DNA from: Bradyrhizobium frederickii
GTDB taxonomy: Bacteria > Pseudomonadota > Alphaproteobacteria > Rhizobiales > Xanthobacteraceae
NCBI RefSeq assembly: GCF_004570865.1
Contig: NZ_SPQS01000014.1
Coordinates: forward strand, 124,001-188,000
Length of the DNA stretch: 64,000 bases
Direction of reading: 5' to 3'
In this document: positions 43,398-53,148 of the stretch, piece after piece
Layout: every line of letters starts with the position of its first letter
Numbering within the stretch: position 1 is the stretch's first letter
Notes under the pieces: model-generated
The model's input: the letters and a program-made list of their open reading frames with translations, nothing else
The model's database searches: none
Told to the model about the DNA's origin: nothing
Made by a program: the position numbers and the translations under genes

Positions 43398-44717
43398 ATG
43401 AATCAGCGAACCATTTTGGTGCTCGGCGCCTCCGGCCTGATCGGCCGCTTCGTCACCGATGATCTGCGTATGCGGGGATTCCGCGTGGTCGGCGTGGCGC
43501 GCTGCCTGTCGCCGGCACAGAGGATGAGCATGCTCGACATCGAGCTGCCCATCCTGTCGCTCGATGCTGCGGCTCTGGCGCGGTTCCTGCGCGAACATGC
43601 CGTCGATGTCGTCGTGAACTGCCTCGGCGTGCTCCAGGACGGCCCCGGCAGCGACACCGGTGCCGTGCATCGCGATTTCGTCGCGCGGCTGCTTCAGGCG
43701 ATCGGCGACAGCGGTGGTGCGATCCGCCTGGCGCACATCTCAATTCCTGGGACCGCGGAGGCCGACCGCACCGCGTTTGCGACGACCAAGCGTGAGGCCG
43801 AGCGGCTGATCGCGGCGTCCGGGATTCCCCATGCAATCTTGCGGCCCGGCTTCGTCATCGCGCCTGCAGCCTATGGCGGCAGCGCCATGCTCCGCGCGCT
43901 CGCGGCCTTCCCGCTCGACCTCCCGGACAAGGAAATGGCAACGCCGTTCCAGCCCGTCGCGGTGGAGGACATTGCCGCCACCATCGCCTGGCTTGCCACG
44001 CGTGACATCGACGATGTCTCGATGAAAGCGGTAAGCTGGGATCTGATGCAATCCGAGCCGGTCACGATGGCCGAGGTCATCAAACAGTTCCGGCATGCGT
44101 TCGGGACGTCCGGCTGGCCGCGCATCGCGATGCCTGCGGCGCTGCTCGATCTCGGCGCCAGGATCGGCGATCTCGCCAGCTATCTCGGCTGGATGCCGCC
44201 GATGCGCTCCACCGCCATCGCCGAACTGCGCCGTGGCGTGCGAGGCGATCCCTCAGCCTGGATGACCGCCACCGGTATCACGCCAAAGACGCTTGCCGGG
44301 ACGATCGGCCGCCATCCCGCCACCATCCAGGACAAATGGTTCGCGCGCCTGTTCCTGGTCAAAGCCCTGATCCTCGCGAGCCTGGTCGCGTTCTGGCTCG
44401 TCTCCGGCTTCATCGCGCTGTTCGTGTCCTATCGCGCCGCCGCCGGTATCCTGACCGCGCACAATTTTCCGCCGGCCCTGGTCGATCCCATCACTGTCGG
44501 TACCAGCCTGATGGACATGAGCATCGGCGTGCTGATCGCCTTCCGCCGCACCGCGGCGATCGGACTCGTCGCGGGCATCGTCGCTTCGCTCGGCTATATG
44601 GCCGGCGCGGCGGTCCTGACGCCCGATCTCTGGATCGAGCCGCTCGGCGCGCTGGTCAAGACCGGTCCGGCGATCGTACTGATGCTGGTCGGCCTGCTGA
44701 TGCTGGATAACCGCTGA
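43398..44717 (+). CDS. NAD-dependent epimerase/dehydratase fused to a DoxX-like membrane domain
   Basis: A 439-residue fusion. Residues 1-310 form an extended SDR: ILVLGASGLIGRFV is the NAD(P) loop and TTKREAERLI the region where the Tyr-x3-Lys would be, here without a clear Tyr, so it may be atypical and only bind cofactor. From about 320 on there are four membrane helices of DoxX-like type (ILASLVAFWLVSGFIALF; LMDMSIGVLIAFRRT), with TPDLWIEPLGALVKTGPAIVL at the end. It starts nine bases after the DUF2269 gene. The fusion suggests a membrane-associated redox step on a quinone or sterol-like substrate, which is inference. Confidence 0.83.
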   Translation: MNQRTILVLGASGLIGRFVTDDLRMRGFRVVGVARCLSPAQRMSMLDIELPILSLDAAALARFLREHAVDVVVNCLGVLQDGPGSDTGAVHRDFVARLLQAIGDSGGAIRLAHISIPGTAEADRTAFATTKREAERLIAASGIPHAILRPGFVIAPAAYGGSAMLRALAAFPLDLPDKEMATPFQPVAVEDIAATIAWLATRDIDDVSMKAVSWDLMQSEPVTMAEVIKQFRHAFGTSGWPRIAMPAALLDLGARIGDLASYLGWMPPMRSTAIAELRRGVRGDPSAWMTATGITPKTLAGTIGRHPATIQDKWFARLFLVKALILASLVAFWLVSGFIALFVSYRAAAGILTAHNFPPALVDPITVGTSLMDMSIGVLIAFRRTAAIGLVAGIVASLGYMAGAAVLTPDLWIEPLGALVKTGPAIVLMLVGLLMLDNR

Positions 44718-45124
44718 TGAGCAAATGGCCGGACGATGACGTGATCCTGTTCGACGGCGTCTGCATCTTCTGCTCGCGCTGGGTCCGCTTCGTGGCCAAG
44801 CGCGACACCGGGTGGCGGTTTCGCTTCACGCCGATCCAGTCGGGCTATGGCGCCCGGCTCGCACGCACATTCGGCATCGACCCCGCTGATCCCGACACCA
44901 ACGCGGTCGTCCACGGCGGCGAAGTGTTCATGAAGTCCGACGCCGCACTGACGGTGCTGTCGCAGCTTCCTGGCTGGAGCTGGGTGCGGGTGCTCTTCGC
45001 GGTGCCGAAGCCGCTGCGCGACTTCGCCTACAGCCTCGTCGCGCGCAACCGCTATCGCATCTTCGGCAAGTACGATGCGTGCTTCGTCCCTGATGCTGAT
45101 TTGCGCGCGCGGGTGATCGAGTAA
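44717..45124 (+). CDS. DCC-family thiol-disulfide oxidoreductase (DUF393)
   Basis: A 135-residue protein with VILFDGVCIFCSRWVRFVAK at the start, where FDGxCxxC is the DUF393 signature; the two thiols are Cys16 and Cys19. RFRFTPIQSGYGARLA and the VPKPLRDFAYSLVARNRYR segment agree with the family. Its ATG overlaps the previous gene's TGA by one base (TGATG), so it is translationally coupled to the DoxX fusion. It is likely to act as a small thiol protein in a redox partnership with it. The precise reaction is unknown. Confidence 0.87.
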   Translation: MSKWPDDDVILFDGVCIFCSRWVRFVAKRDTGWRFRFTPIQSGYGARLARTFGIDPADPDTNAVVHGGEVFMKSDAALTVLSQLPGWSWVRVLFAVPKPLRDFAYSLVARNRYRIFGKYDACFVPDADLRARVIE

Positions 45125-45150
45125 CGCGACAGCGGCGCCACAAGATTGGT

Positions 45151-45290
45151 GTCGTCCCGGCGAACGCCGGGACCCATAACCACAGGACGGAGTTTGGCGA
45201 AGACTGGAAGTTAAGGATCAATCCGCGGTACGCGCACCACGCGTGACTGAAAGATCACGCGGTATGGGTCCCGGCGTTCGCCGGGACGAC
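45151..45290. repeat. MITE-like palindromic element, 140 bp, copy 2
   Basis: The 28-bp ends are exact reverse complements: GTCGTCCCGGCGAACGCCGG plus GACCCATA at 45151-45178, mirrored at 45263-45290. The interior ACAGGACGGAGTTTGGCGAAG corresponds to that of the 142-bp element at 6588-6729. It separates the convergent DCC-protein and amine-oxidase genes. Confidence 0.8.
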
Positions 45291-45303
45291 ATGGTGGGGA
45301 GGC

Positions 45304-46548
45304 TTAGCGCTTGCCGATCGCCGTCAGCACTTCCCCCGCCGCCCGCTCCCCGCTGTCCCGCGCGCCATGCGCCGTCGTGAAGAAGGTCGGCGACGTCGCC
45401 TCGCCGGCAAAGAACAGCCGTCCGTCCACCGGCGCGGCCAGCACAGCACGGTCGCCGGCGTGGCCGGGCAGGGCGTGCGAATACGAGCCGCGCGCGAACG
45501 GATCGCGCGCCCAGCGCGACTCGTAGAGCGGCTTCAGCTTGCGCCTGATATCGTTGCCGAGAAAACCCACGATCTCGCTGATGGCTTGCGCGGCAATGGC
45601 ACCATCGCCGGAATCCTCCAGCGCGCGGGCAAAGCTGCCGCCGAAAAAGCCTTCGATGCAGGGCTGGCCGAACGGGCGGATGTGGTAGGTGCCCATCTCG
45701 GTGCGCATGGTGGCGCCGCGCAGATTGGCTTCCTTCGGAAAGGCTTCGGCGTCCTCGAGCGCCAGCGTCACCTTGTCGTCGACGCCGAGCGGCAGGCCGG
45801 CTGCTGCGTCGACCTTGGACGGCAACGGCGGTGAAAAGCGGATCGTCTCGTCGGCGATCAGATTGGTCGGCACGGTGACGATCGCCTTGTCCGCGGTCAG
45901 CGTGCCCCGCGATGTCTCGATGCGGATGCGCTTGCCGGAATGATCGATCAGGGTGACGTTGCAATTCAGGGCCACCGGGCAGGGCGCGCCATAGGCCGAA
46001 ACAAGCGCGCCATAGCCGCGGCGGACGCGCCAGTTCAGGTCCGTGTCCTCATAGGCGTCCCAGTCCAGCGTGGACATGTCCTTCAGCTCGCAGCCGTTGA
46101 CGTAGGTCGAGATCGCGTCGATCATCGGGTTCCAGCGATTGCCCACTTCAAGGCTCAGGCTCGCGGGCTCGTCCTTGCTCTTCTGCGCGGCCTGCCAGAG
46201 GCGCTCGTAAAATGCGTCCATCGCGCGCATGAAATCGTCGCGCTCGCTTGGCGGAAACGCGTTGCCATAGGCGCGCTCGCGCCAGGGCGGCAGGTCCTTG
46301 TTGAGCTCGAAGCCAAGCTGCTTTGCGATCGCGACGAAGGAGTTCTTGTCGGCGGAGTGCAGCCAGCCGCAGCCGACGTCGAAGGTGACCTCGGGCGAGG
46401 CCTGCACCGTCCAGGCCCGGCCGCCAAGCCTGTCACGGGCCTCCAGCACGATCGCCGAGAGGCCGGAGCCCGCCAGCGCATGCGCCGCGCCGAGGCCGGC
46501 GGCACCGGCGCCGATGATCGCGACGTCGACGGAGGAGGCGAGGGACAT
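45304..46548 (-). CDS. Flavin-containing amine oxidase
   Basis: A 414-residue FAD protein. VDVAIIGAGAAGLGAAHAL is the dinucleotide fold, EARDRLGGRAWT binds the flavin, and RLFFAGEATSPTFFTTAHGA is the C-terminal flavin motif typical of monoamine and polyamine oxidases. FDVGCGWLHSADKNSFVAIA is an active-site segment of the polyamine oxidase / tryptophan-monooxygenase group. No signal peptide is present, so it is cytosolic. The natural amine is unknown. It is convergent with the DCC gene and separated from typA by a repeat. Confidence 0.9.
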   Translation of the reverse strand: MSLASSVDVAIIGAGAAGLGAAHALAGSGLSAIVLEARDRLGGRAWTVQASPEVTFDVGCGWLHSADKNSFVAIAKQLGFELNKDLPPWRERAYGNAFPPSERDDFMRAMDAFYERLWQAAQKSKDEPASLSLEVGNRWNPMIDAISTYVNGCELKDMSTLDWDAYEDTDLNWRVRRGYGALVSAYGAPCPVALNCNVTLIDHSGKRIRIETSRGTLTADKAIVTVPTNLIADETIRFSPPLPSKVDAAAGLPLGVDDKVTLALEDAEAFPKEANLRGATMRTEMGTYHIRPFGQPCIEGFFGGSFARALEDSGDGAIAAQAISEIVGFLGNDIRRKLKPLYESRWARDPFARGSYSHALPGHAGDRAVLAAPVDGRLFFAGEATSPTFFTTAHGARDSGERAAGEVLTAIGKR

Positions 46549-46600
46549 GGCTGGGCTCTAGCACGTTCGGGATACGCGCTAAAGGCATCACACACTAGGT

Positions 46601-46702
46601 GTCATCACCCGCGAAAGCGGGTGATCCAATATTCCAGAGGCAGTCGTGATAGGGCCGAGAGAGCGCGGCGTACTGGATGCCCCGGTCAAGCCGGGGCATG
46701 AC
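46601..46702. repeat. Palindromic repeat between typA and the amine oxidase
   Basis: The ends GTCATCACCCGCG and CCGGGGCATGAC form two hairpins (ACCCGC...GCGGGT on the left; GCCCCGG...CCGGGGC on the right), while GGAT/ATCC pairs close the outer part. It is related in form to the GTCATGCCCGGG family. It lies after typA on the same strand, where it may act as a terminator. Confidence 0.65.
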
Positions 46703-46722
46703 AGTGAGTGAGAACGGCGGTC

Positions 46723-48549
<1,827 letters not shown>

Positions 48550-48786
48550 GAGTGAGCTTCTTTGCGGTCGAACAATGGGTTAAGCGCGATCTCGCCGGTC
48601 AGACCGGGACCTCTTCTCGAAACAACGCTGGAAGACTGGAAACGGGCGCTTTCCGCCCAAAAAGGAAGCCCGGCCATCTGGACCGGGCACCCTACGCGTT
48701 GCGGCGCAATATATGCAAAAACCGCCAAAAAACAATGCGTTCTTTGGGCCTTGGTTGACTGAATTTTGCCCGGGAATCTCCGGGGC

Positions 48787-49068
48787 TTAGCTATCGTTCC
48801 GGGCCGGCGGGGCCTTTCGCCCCATGATGGCCGCCCAGATCATGACGACGCCTCCGATGCCGATGACCAGTCCCAAAAAGACCAGCGAGGCGATATCGGA
48901 AGGGATCCGGCCACCGTCGACCACCGACATTCCGCCGAACAGGAGCGCGCAGAGCCCCGGCAGCAGCATGAAGATCCCAGCGATCGCCATCAGCGCGGTC
49001 GCGCAGCCGCTGCGCTGGTGCTGGTTCTGCGCAGGCACTTCCGGTGGGGTGCGGCTGGAATCGCTCAT
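48787..49068 (-). CDS. Small membrane protein, second of a paralogous pair in the radical SAM operon
   Basis: A 93-residue protein with a short cytoplasmic N-terminus (MSDSSRTPPEVPAQNQHQ) and two membrane helices. RSGCATALMAIAGIFMLLPG then CALLF is nearly the same as RSGCATAFMVMFGVLLLLPG plus CALIF in the preceding gene, so the two arose by duplication. The ATG at 49068 overlaps that gene's stop (ATGA), which places it fourth in the operon and makes it translationally coupled. A longer upstream reading frame is not the gene. Function unknown; it may be an accessory subunit. Confidence 0.8.
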   Translation of the reverse strand: MSDSSRTPPEVPAQNQHQRSGCATALMAIAGIFMLLPGLCALLFGGMSVVDGGRIPSDIASLVFLGLVIGIGGVVMIWAAIMGRKAPPARNDS

Positions 49069-49283
49069 GATCTCTTTCTCGCGGCTCTGATCAGCATGAC
49101 CCCGGCGAATGCCGTCAGCAATCCGAGGATGAGGACGGGCATGAAGCGGCTGTCGAAATGTGAGTCGATGGCGAAAATCAGGGCGCAGAAACCGGGCAGC
49201 AACAGGAGCACCCCGAACATGACCATGAAAGCCGTGGCGCATCCGCTCCGTGGCTGCGGCCCGGGAGAGGGCGTGTCGCTCAT
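49065..49283 (-). CDS. Small membrane protein, first of a paralogous pair in the radical SAM operon
   Basis: A 72-residue protein: MSDTPSPGPQ, a helix beginning RSGCATAFMVMFGVLLLLPG, a short polar loop (SHFDSRF), and a second helix LILGLLTAFAGVMLIRAARK. It is a duplicate of the adjacent downstream gene. Its ATG overlaps the stop of the radical SAM gene (ATGA at 49280-49283), so it is made together with that enzyme. The Cys of the SGCATA motif is invariant between the copies. It is too short to name and could form a membrane platform for the enzyme. Confidence 0.8.
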   Translation of the reverse strand: MSDTPSPGPQPRSGCATAFMVMFGVLLLLPGFCALIFAIDSHFDSRFMPVLILGLLTAFAGVMLIRAARKRS

Positions 49284-50725
49284 CGCGGCACCTCCTCGCG
49301 CCGGCTGGCCTCCCGATAGGTTTCGCCGGCCAGCGCCGCGCGGATGCCGTCGATCTTGCCGTTGCGGTAGAACAGATTGTAGGTGTCGAACGGAATGATC
49401 GCGCCCTGCTCGGTCACGAAATGGATGCAGCTGCGTTTGACGTTGCCGACGCAGAAATTGAAGCGATCGAGGAATTGCACGATGGTGACGCGGAACACGT
49501 TCTCGTAGGACAGCCCTTCCGGCACCTGAAAGCTCGGCAGGCAGCACAGCAATTCGCAGACCCGTTCCGACGTGTTGAGCGGACCCGACGACAGCGAGAA
49601 CAGATCGACGAATTTCTCCCGCAGCATCGGATATTTTTCCGGGCTGATCGTGTTGGGCATCACCGCAACCAGCTGCTCCTGCGGGATCAGCGAGGTCAGC
49701 GGCAGCACCTTCTCGCCGTTGCGCAGGCCGTAGCCGATCGAGATGCTTTCGGGATTGCAGGGCAGCGGGATCATGTCCTTGTCGCCGAACACGCCGGTCT
49801 CGATCACGCGCTTGCGGATCTCCGACAGCATGATGCGGTCGGTCTTCCCGTCGAAATTCTCGTTGCGGCCGGCGTCCTGCACCGGCTGCAGCGTGACGCC
49901 GCGCACGCATTTCCAGGTGAGCGCGTGGCGGACGATGTCGCCGATCTCGGCATCGTTGACGCCGCGCTTGATGGTCGCGACCAGCGTGGTCGACACGCCG
50001 TAATGCTCGAGATTTTCCAGCGCCTGCTGACGGATCCTGCGCAAATCCGCGCCGCGCAGATCGATCAGCGCGTCGCGCTGCAGCGAATCGAACTGGAGAT
50101 AGACCTCCAGCCCGCGCTTGTTCTCGGCCAGCCGCGCCACGAAATCCTTTTCGCGCGCGATGCGCAGGCCGTTGGTGTTGATCATGACGTGGCGGATCGG
50201 ACGGGCGCGCACCGCGTCCAGGATCTTGAAGAAATCCGGATGCAGCGTCGGCTCGCCGCCGGAGATCTGCACGAGATCGGGCTCGCCCTCGCTTGCGACC
50301 AGCGCGTCCAGCATCTTCTCGATGGTTGCGAGCGGGGTGAATTTCGTTCTTGCCGGTGAGGATTCCGCGAAGCAGACCGGGCAGGTCAGGTTGCAGTGCT
50401 CGGTGATCTCGATCAGCGCCAGGCAGGAATGCTGCTCATGATCGGAGCAGAGCCCGCAATCATAGGGGCAGCCGAATTCGGTGCGCTGCTGGAATTGCAG
50501 CGGCCGGTCGCCGGGCTTGATGAAGTCCTTGCACAAGCGCCAATAGGCGGCATCGGTAGACACCAGCGTGGACTGGACGCCGTGCTCCTTGCAGCGCTTT
50601 TCGTACCAGACCTCGTTGTCCAGGATCTGGATCTTGGCCGGCACCAGCTTCAGGCAGGTTTCGCAGAGAGATTGGGTCTGGCCCCAGAAGATATAGGGAC
50701 GCGACTTACGCAACGGCGCGTTCAT
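49280..50725 (-). CDS. Radical SAM protein of the COG1964 (tetraether lipid synthase-like) family
   Basis: A 481-residue protein. SAM-cluster cysteines 111, 115 and 118 lie in EHCNLTCPVCFAE. Before them are Cys21/Cys24 (SLCETCLKLVPA), Cys45 (KRCKEHG) and Cys86/90/93/101 (FGCPYDCGLCSDHEQHSC), the extra cluster and rubredoxin-like layout of archaeal Tes, which joins lipid chains. VQISGGEPTLHPDFF and MINTNGLRIA are standard radical SAM motifs, and further Cys occur near the C-terminus. It overlaps the Lgt-like gene by 20 bases and the next gene by four. The lipid substrate is inferred from family and context only; some COG1964 members may have other substrates. Confidence 0.85.
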   Translation of the reverse strand: MNAPLRKSRPYIFWGQTQSLCETCLKLVPAKIQILDNEVWYEKRCKEHGVQSTLVSTDAAYWRLCKDFIKPGDRPLQFQQRTEFGCPYDCGLCSDHEQHSCLALIEITEHCNLTCPVCFAESSPARTKFTPLATIEKMLDALVASEGEPDLVQISGGEPTLHPDFFKILDAVRARPIRHVMINTNGLRIAREKDFVARLAENKRGLEVYLQFDSLQRDALIDLRGADLRRIRQQALENLEHYGVSTTLVATIKRGVNDAEIGDIVRHALTWKCVRGVTLQPVQDAGRNENFDGKTDRIMLSEIRKRVIETGVFGDKDMIPLPCNPESISIGYGLRNGEKVLPLTSLIPQEQLVAVMPNTISPEKYPMLREKFVDLFSLSSGPLNTSERVCELLCCLPSFQVPEGLSYENVFRVTIVQFLDRFNFCVGNVKRSCIHFVTEQGAIIPFDTYNLFYRNGKIDGIRAALAGETYREASRREEVPR

Positions 50726-51422
50726 GCAGGGGTCTCGCTTTGGGCGCCGTCGCCAGCATGACGCCGGCGTAGAGCAGGATGGACAGCGACAGCAGGTGAA
50801 ACAGGGTGAAGGGGCCGATCAGCGTGCCGTAAGGCTTGAGGAATTCCCACAGGAAGCGTTGCGCGCCATAATAGGCAAGCGCCAGGTAGAAACCATTGGT
50901 GATCACAAACGCGTTCCGGTTCAAGACCGCCAGCACATAGACGAGCGCGAACACGGCCATGGCCGCGCTCTCGTAGAGCTGGACGGGATGGCGCAGAACG
51001 CCGTCGCCGAAATCATGGCCGAAAGGCAGCGTGGTCGGCGTGCCATAGGTGAAGTCGTCGAGGCCCGCGAAATAGCAGCCGAGCCGGCCGATCGCGATGC
51101 CGACGGCCAGCGGCAGCGCGAACCGCGCGCCGGTGCGGAAGCTGATGCCGGCCGTCCATTTGTAGAGCTCGATCGCCACGATGCCGCCGGCCAGCGCGCC
51201 CTCGACCGAGCGCGCGATGCCGCTCTGACCCGACAGCCACAGATTGGCGGAGCCGAACAGGTAGGCGCCGAGGCCCGCCCCGAACACCAGCGCGGCGATG
51301 TAGGGCAGCGCGAAGGATTGCGCCGGAAACCGCAAACCCTGTCGCGCCAGCCCGTAGGCGGCCGCGGCCGCCCCCAGCCACGCCAAGACGTCGAAGACGG
51401 TGTGAAGCAAAGCCCCGCTCAT
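50706..51422 (-). CDS. Lgt-family (prolipoprotein diacylglyceryl transferase-like) membrane protein, diverged
   Basis: A 238-residue protein with about seven membrane segments. RHPVQLYESAAM and RFLWEFLKPYG match conserved Lgt segments (RHPxQLYE; RFxxEFxR), placing it in the Lgt family. However, the usual G-R-x-G-N-F-x-N-G-E signature reads GRLGCYFAGLDDF, with Asn and Glu changed, so it may not transfer diacylglycerol to lipoproteins. It is shorter than canonical Lgt (about 280). It heads the radical SAM operon and overlaps that gene by 20 bases. A modified lipid-handling role is plausible. Confidence 0.82.
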   Translation of the reverse strand: MSGALLHTVFDVLAWLGAAAAAYGLARQGLRFPAQSFALPYIAALVFGAGLGAYLFGSANLWLSGQSGIARSVEGALAGGIVAIELYKWTAGISFRTGARFALPLAVGIAIGRLGCYFAGLDDFTYGTPTTLPFGHDFGDGVLRHPVQLYESAAMAVFALVYVLAVLNRNAFVITNGFYLALAYYGAQRFLWEFLKPYGTLIGPFTLFHLLSLSILLYAGVMLATAPKARPLHERAVA

Positions 51423-51475
51423 GCCGGGCAGAGTATAGCACGCCCACGATCAGAAAAGCGCGCGCGCATGCTTGT

Positions 51476-51774
51476 GCCCTCTCCCCTTGCGGGACAGGGC
51501 GATCGCATATGATGTGCAGGACGCGGCGGCATCGGCGGTGGGCTCCCTCCCCCGCTTGCGGGGCGCGACGAGCTTCGCTCGCGCTGAGAGGGTTGGGGAG
51601 AGGGTGTCTCCGCGCAGGGATTATTGAGAATTATTAAGGACGTCCCTGCGCGGCGAGAGCCCTCACCCGCCGCGCTCTGCGAGCGCGTCGGCCTCTCCCG
51701 CAAGCGGGAGAGGCGGAGCAAGCCTGCAGACACTTCCCGTGTCATTCATATGCGATTGCCCTGCTTGGGAGGGC
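51476..51774. repeat. Nested palindromic repeats in the gap between the Crp/Fnr and Lgt-like genes
   Basis: The outer arms at 51476-51511 and 51746-51774 share a GCCCTC start and an AATCGCATATGA-type core. Inside lies 51545-51713, a second palindromic element with CTCTCCCGCAAGCGGGAG and CGCGCAGGGA / TCCCTGCGCG arms, related to the 20491 and 40389 elements. One element therefore appears to have inserted into another. No gene lies in this 369-bp gap. Confidence 0.65.
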
Positions 51775-51791
51775 ATCGAAGCAGGGGCTCG

Positions 51792-52556
51792 CTACCCCGC
51801 CTCCCGCTCCTCGGTCGGGTAGACGCCGCGCAGCACCTCTTCGAAGTGCATCTTCACCGCGTCGTTGCACAGGCAGGCGCGAAGCCTCAGGCCGTCGCGG
51901 CTGCGGACCAGGATCGATCCGCGCCGCGTGTCGAGGATCCGTTCTGCCTTGAACGATTGAAGCACGCGGCTGGCATAGGAGCGGCCAACGCCGAGCAGCG
52001 TGGCGAGCTGCTCGTGGGTCAGCGGTACGCTGCTCTCGTCACCGGTCCGCTCCATCGCCGCCAGGATCCATTTGGCGGTCCGCTGCTCGATCGAATGGAT
52101 CGCGTTGCAGGCGGTCGACTGGAAGATCTGCGCCAGCAGGCAATCGGCATAGCGGGCAAAGATGTTGCGCAGCGACGCCGAGCGCAGCTTGGCCGCCTCC
52201 AGCTTGGCGACATGAACGCGCGCGAACGGCCCGCCGAATTTCACGCAAATCCGGGTATAGGCCGGCAGGTATCCCTCGCTGACGATACCGCCCACCGCGC
52301 CTTCGCGGCCGACCAGAATGGTTTCGACGTCGCGGCCGTCCTCGTTGGGAACGAGAAAGGTCGCGAGCGCCGGTCCGCAGGGGAAGTGGACGACCTGGAC
52401 GTCGTCGCCGGGATTGTAGAGCAACTGGCTGGCGGCGGCGTCTTCGAGGGAGATGTGTGGCGCCAGCAGCGCATAATCCGCCTGGCTCAAACGCCTCAGC
52501 AGATTGTTGGCCGGCCGGCTCTCCACCTCGGTCGTCTTGTTGAAGCGCGCATCCAT
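51792..52556 (-). CDS. Crp/Fnr family transcriptional regulator
   Basis: A 254-residue regulator. The N-terminal cyclic-nucleotide-binding-like domain runs from NLLRRLSQADYALLAPHI to about residue 150; GREGAVGGIVSEG replaces the FGE motif that contacts cAMP, so cAMP sensing is doubtful. A long dimer helix follows, then a Crp-type winged helix (LTHEQLATLLGVGRSYASRV recognition region). The ATG at 52556 follows GGGAG at good spacing. It lies just upstream of the Lgt-like operon, separated by repeats. It could regulate that operon or the lone receiver domain it diverges from. Confidence 0.88.
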   Translation of the reverse strand: MDARFNKTTEVESRPANNLLRRLSQADYALLAPHISLEDAAASQLLYNPGDDVQVVHFPCGPALATFLVPNEDGRDVETILVGREGAVGGIVSEGYLPAYTRICVKFGGPFARVHVAKLEAAKLRSASLRNIFARYADCLLAQIFQSTACNAIHSIEQRTAKWILAAMERTGDESSVPLTHEQLATLLGVGRSYASRVLQSFKAERILDTRRGSILVRSRDGLRLRACLCNDAVKMHFEEVLRGVYPTEEREAG

Positions 52557-52730
52557 CGTGAACTCCCTTCCTCCTCCGACCTTAGCGAGTTCCGTACCGT
52601 TCCTGCGTGCACAAGTGGACAGACTGGAGAACGGCAATGTGGTGGGTTTCGTTCCGGGAACCCACCGCGCTGCGCGCAGGCATCGTGTCGCGGGCAGTCC
52701 TGAGCCAACCCCCACGCCCCAGATCTGATC

Positions 52731-53114
52731 ATGACACCCGTAGTTCCCGATGGCACAGGCTGGCCGGCCGACGTTCTGATTGTCGAAGACGACCCCATCA
52801 TCGCGATCGATTTCGAGGATCGTCTGCTTGGATTCGGGGTGACAAGCGTGCGAACGGTCGGGTCGGTGGCTCAGGCGCTAGGCGCCATTGCGGAGCGTGC
52901 GCCCGACTTCGCGCTGCTCGATGTCGAGCTGATCCGCGAGACGAGCTTTGCGGTCGCCGAGCGGCTTCTCGCCCTGAAGATCCCGTTTGTGTTCGTCACC
53001 GGCTATGGTGCCGAAGCGCGCATTCCGCCGGAATTCTCCGGTCAGCCACGGTTGCAGAAGCCTTGTTCGAGCGATGCGCTGGAGGCGGCGCTGAAGCTGC
53101 GCACCGCCGATTAG
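52731..53114 (+). CDS. Stand-alone response regulator receiver domain
   Basis: A 127-residue single receiver. The acidic pocket is Asp21 (IVEDDP), the phosphoacceptor is Asp64 (ALLDVEL), Thr90 is in VTGYG, and Lys110 is in LQKPC, all conserved. With no output domain it probably relays phosphate or binds a partner, as in FixJ-linked or HWE-kinase systems in rhizobia. It is divergent from the Crp/Fnr gene, and no histidine kinase is nearby. Confidence 0.88.
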   Translation: MTPVVPDGTGWPADVLIVEDDPIIAIDFEDRLLGFGVTSVRTVGSVAQALGAIAERAPDFALLDVELIRETSFAVAERLLALKIPFVFVTGYGAEARIPPEFSGQPRLQKPCSSDALEAALKLRTAD

Positions 53115-53148
53115 ACGCGTTTTCAGGCGAGAGAACGGGCTCTAGCCG

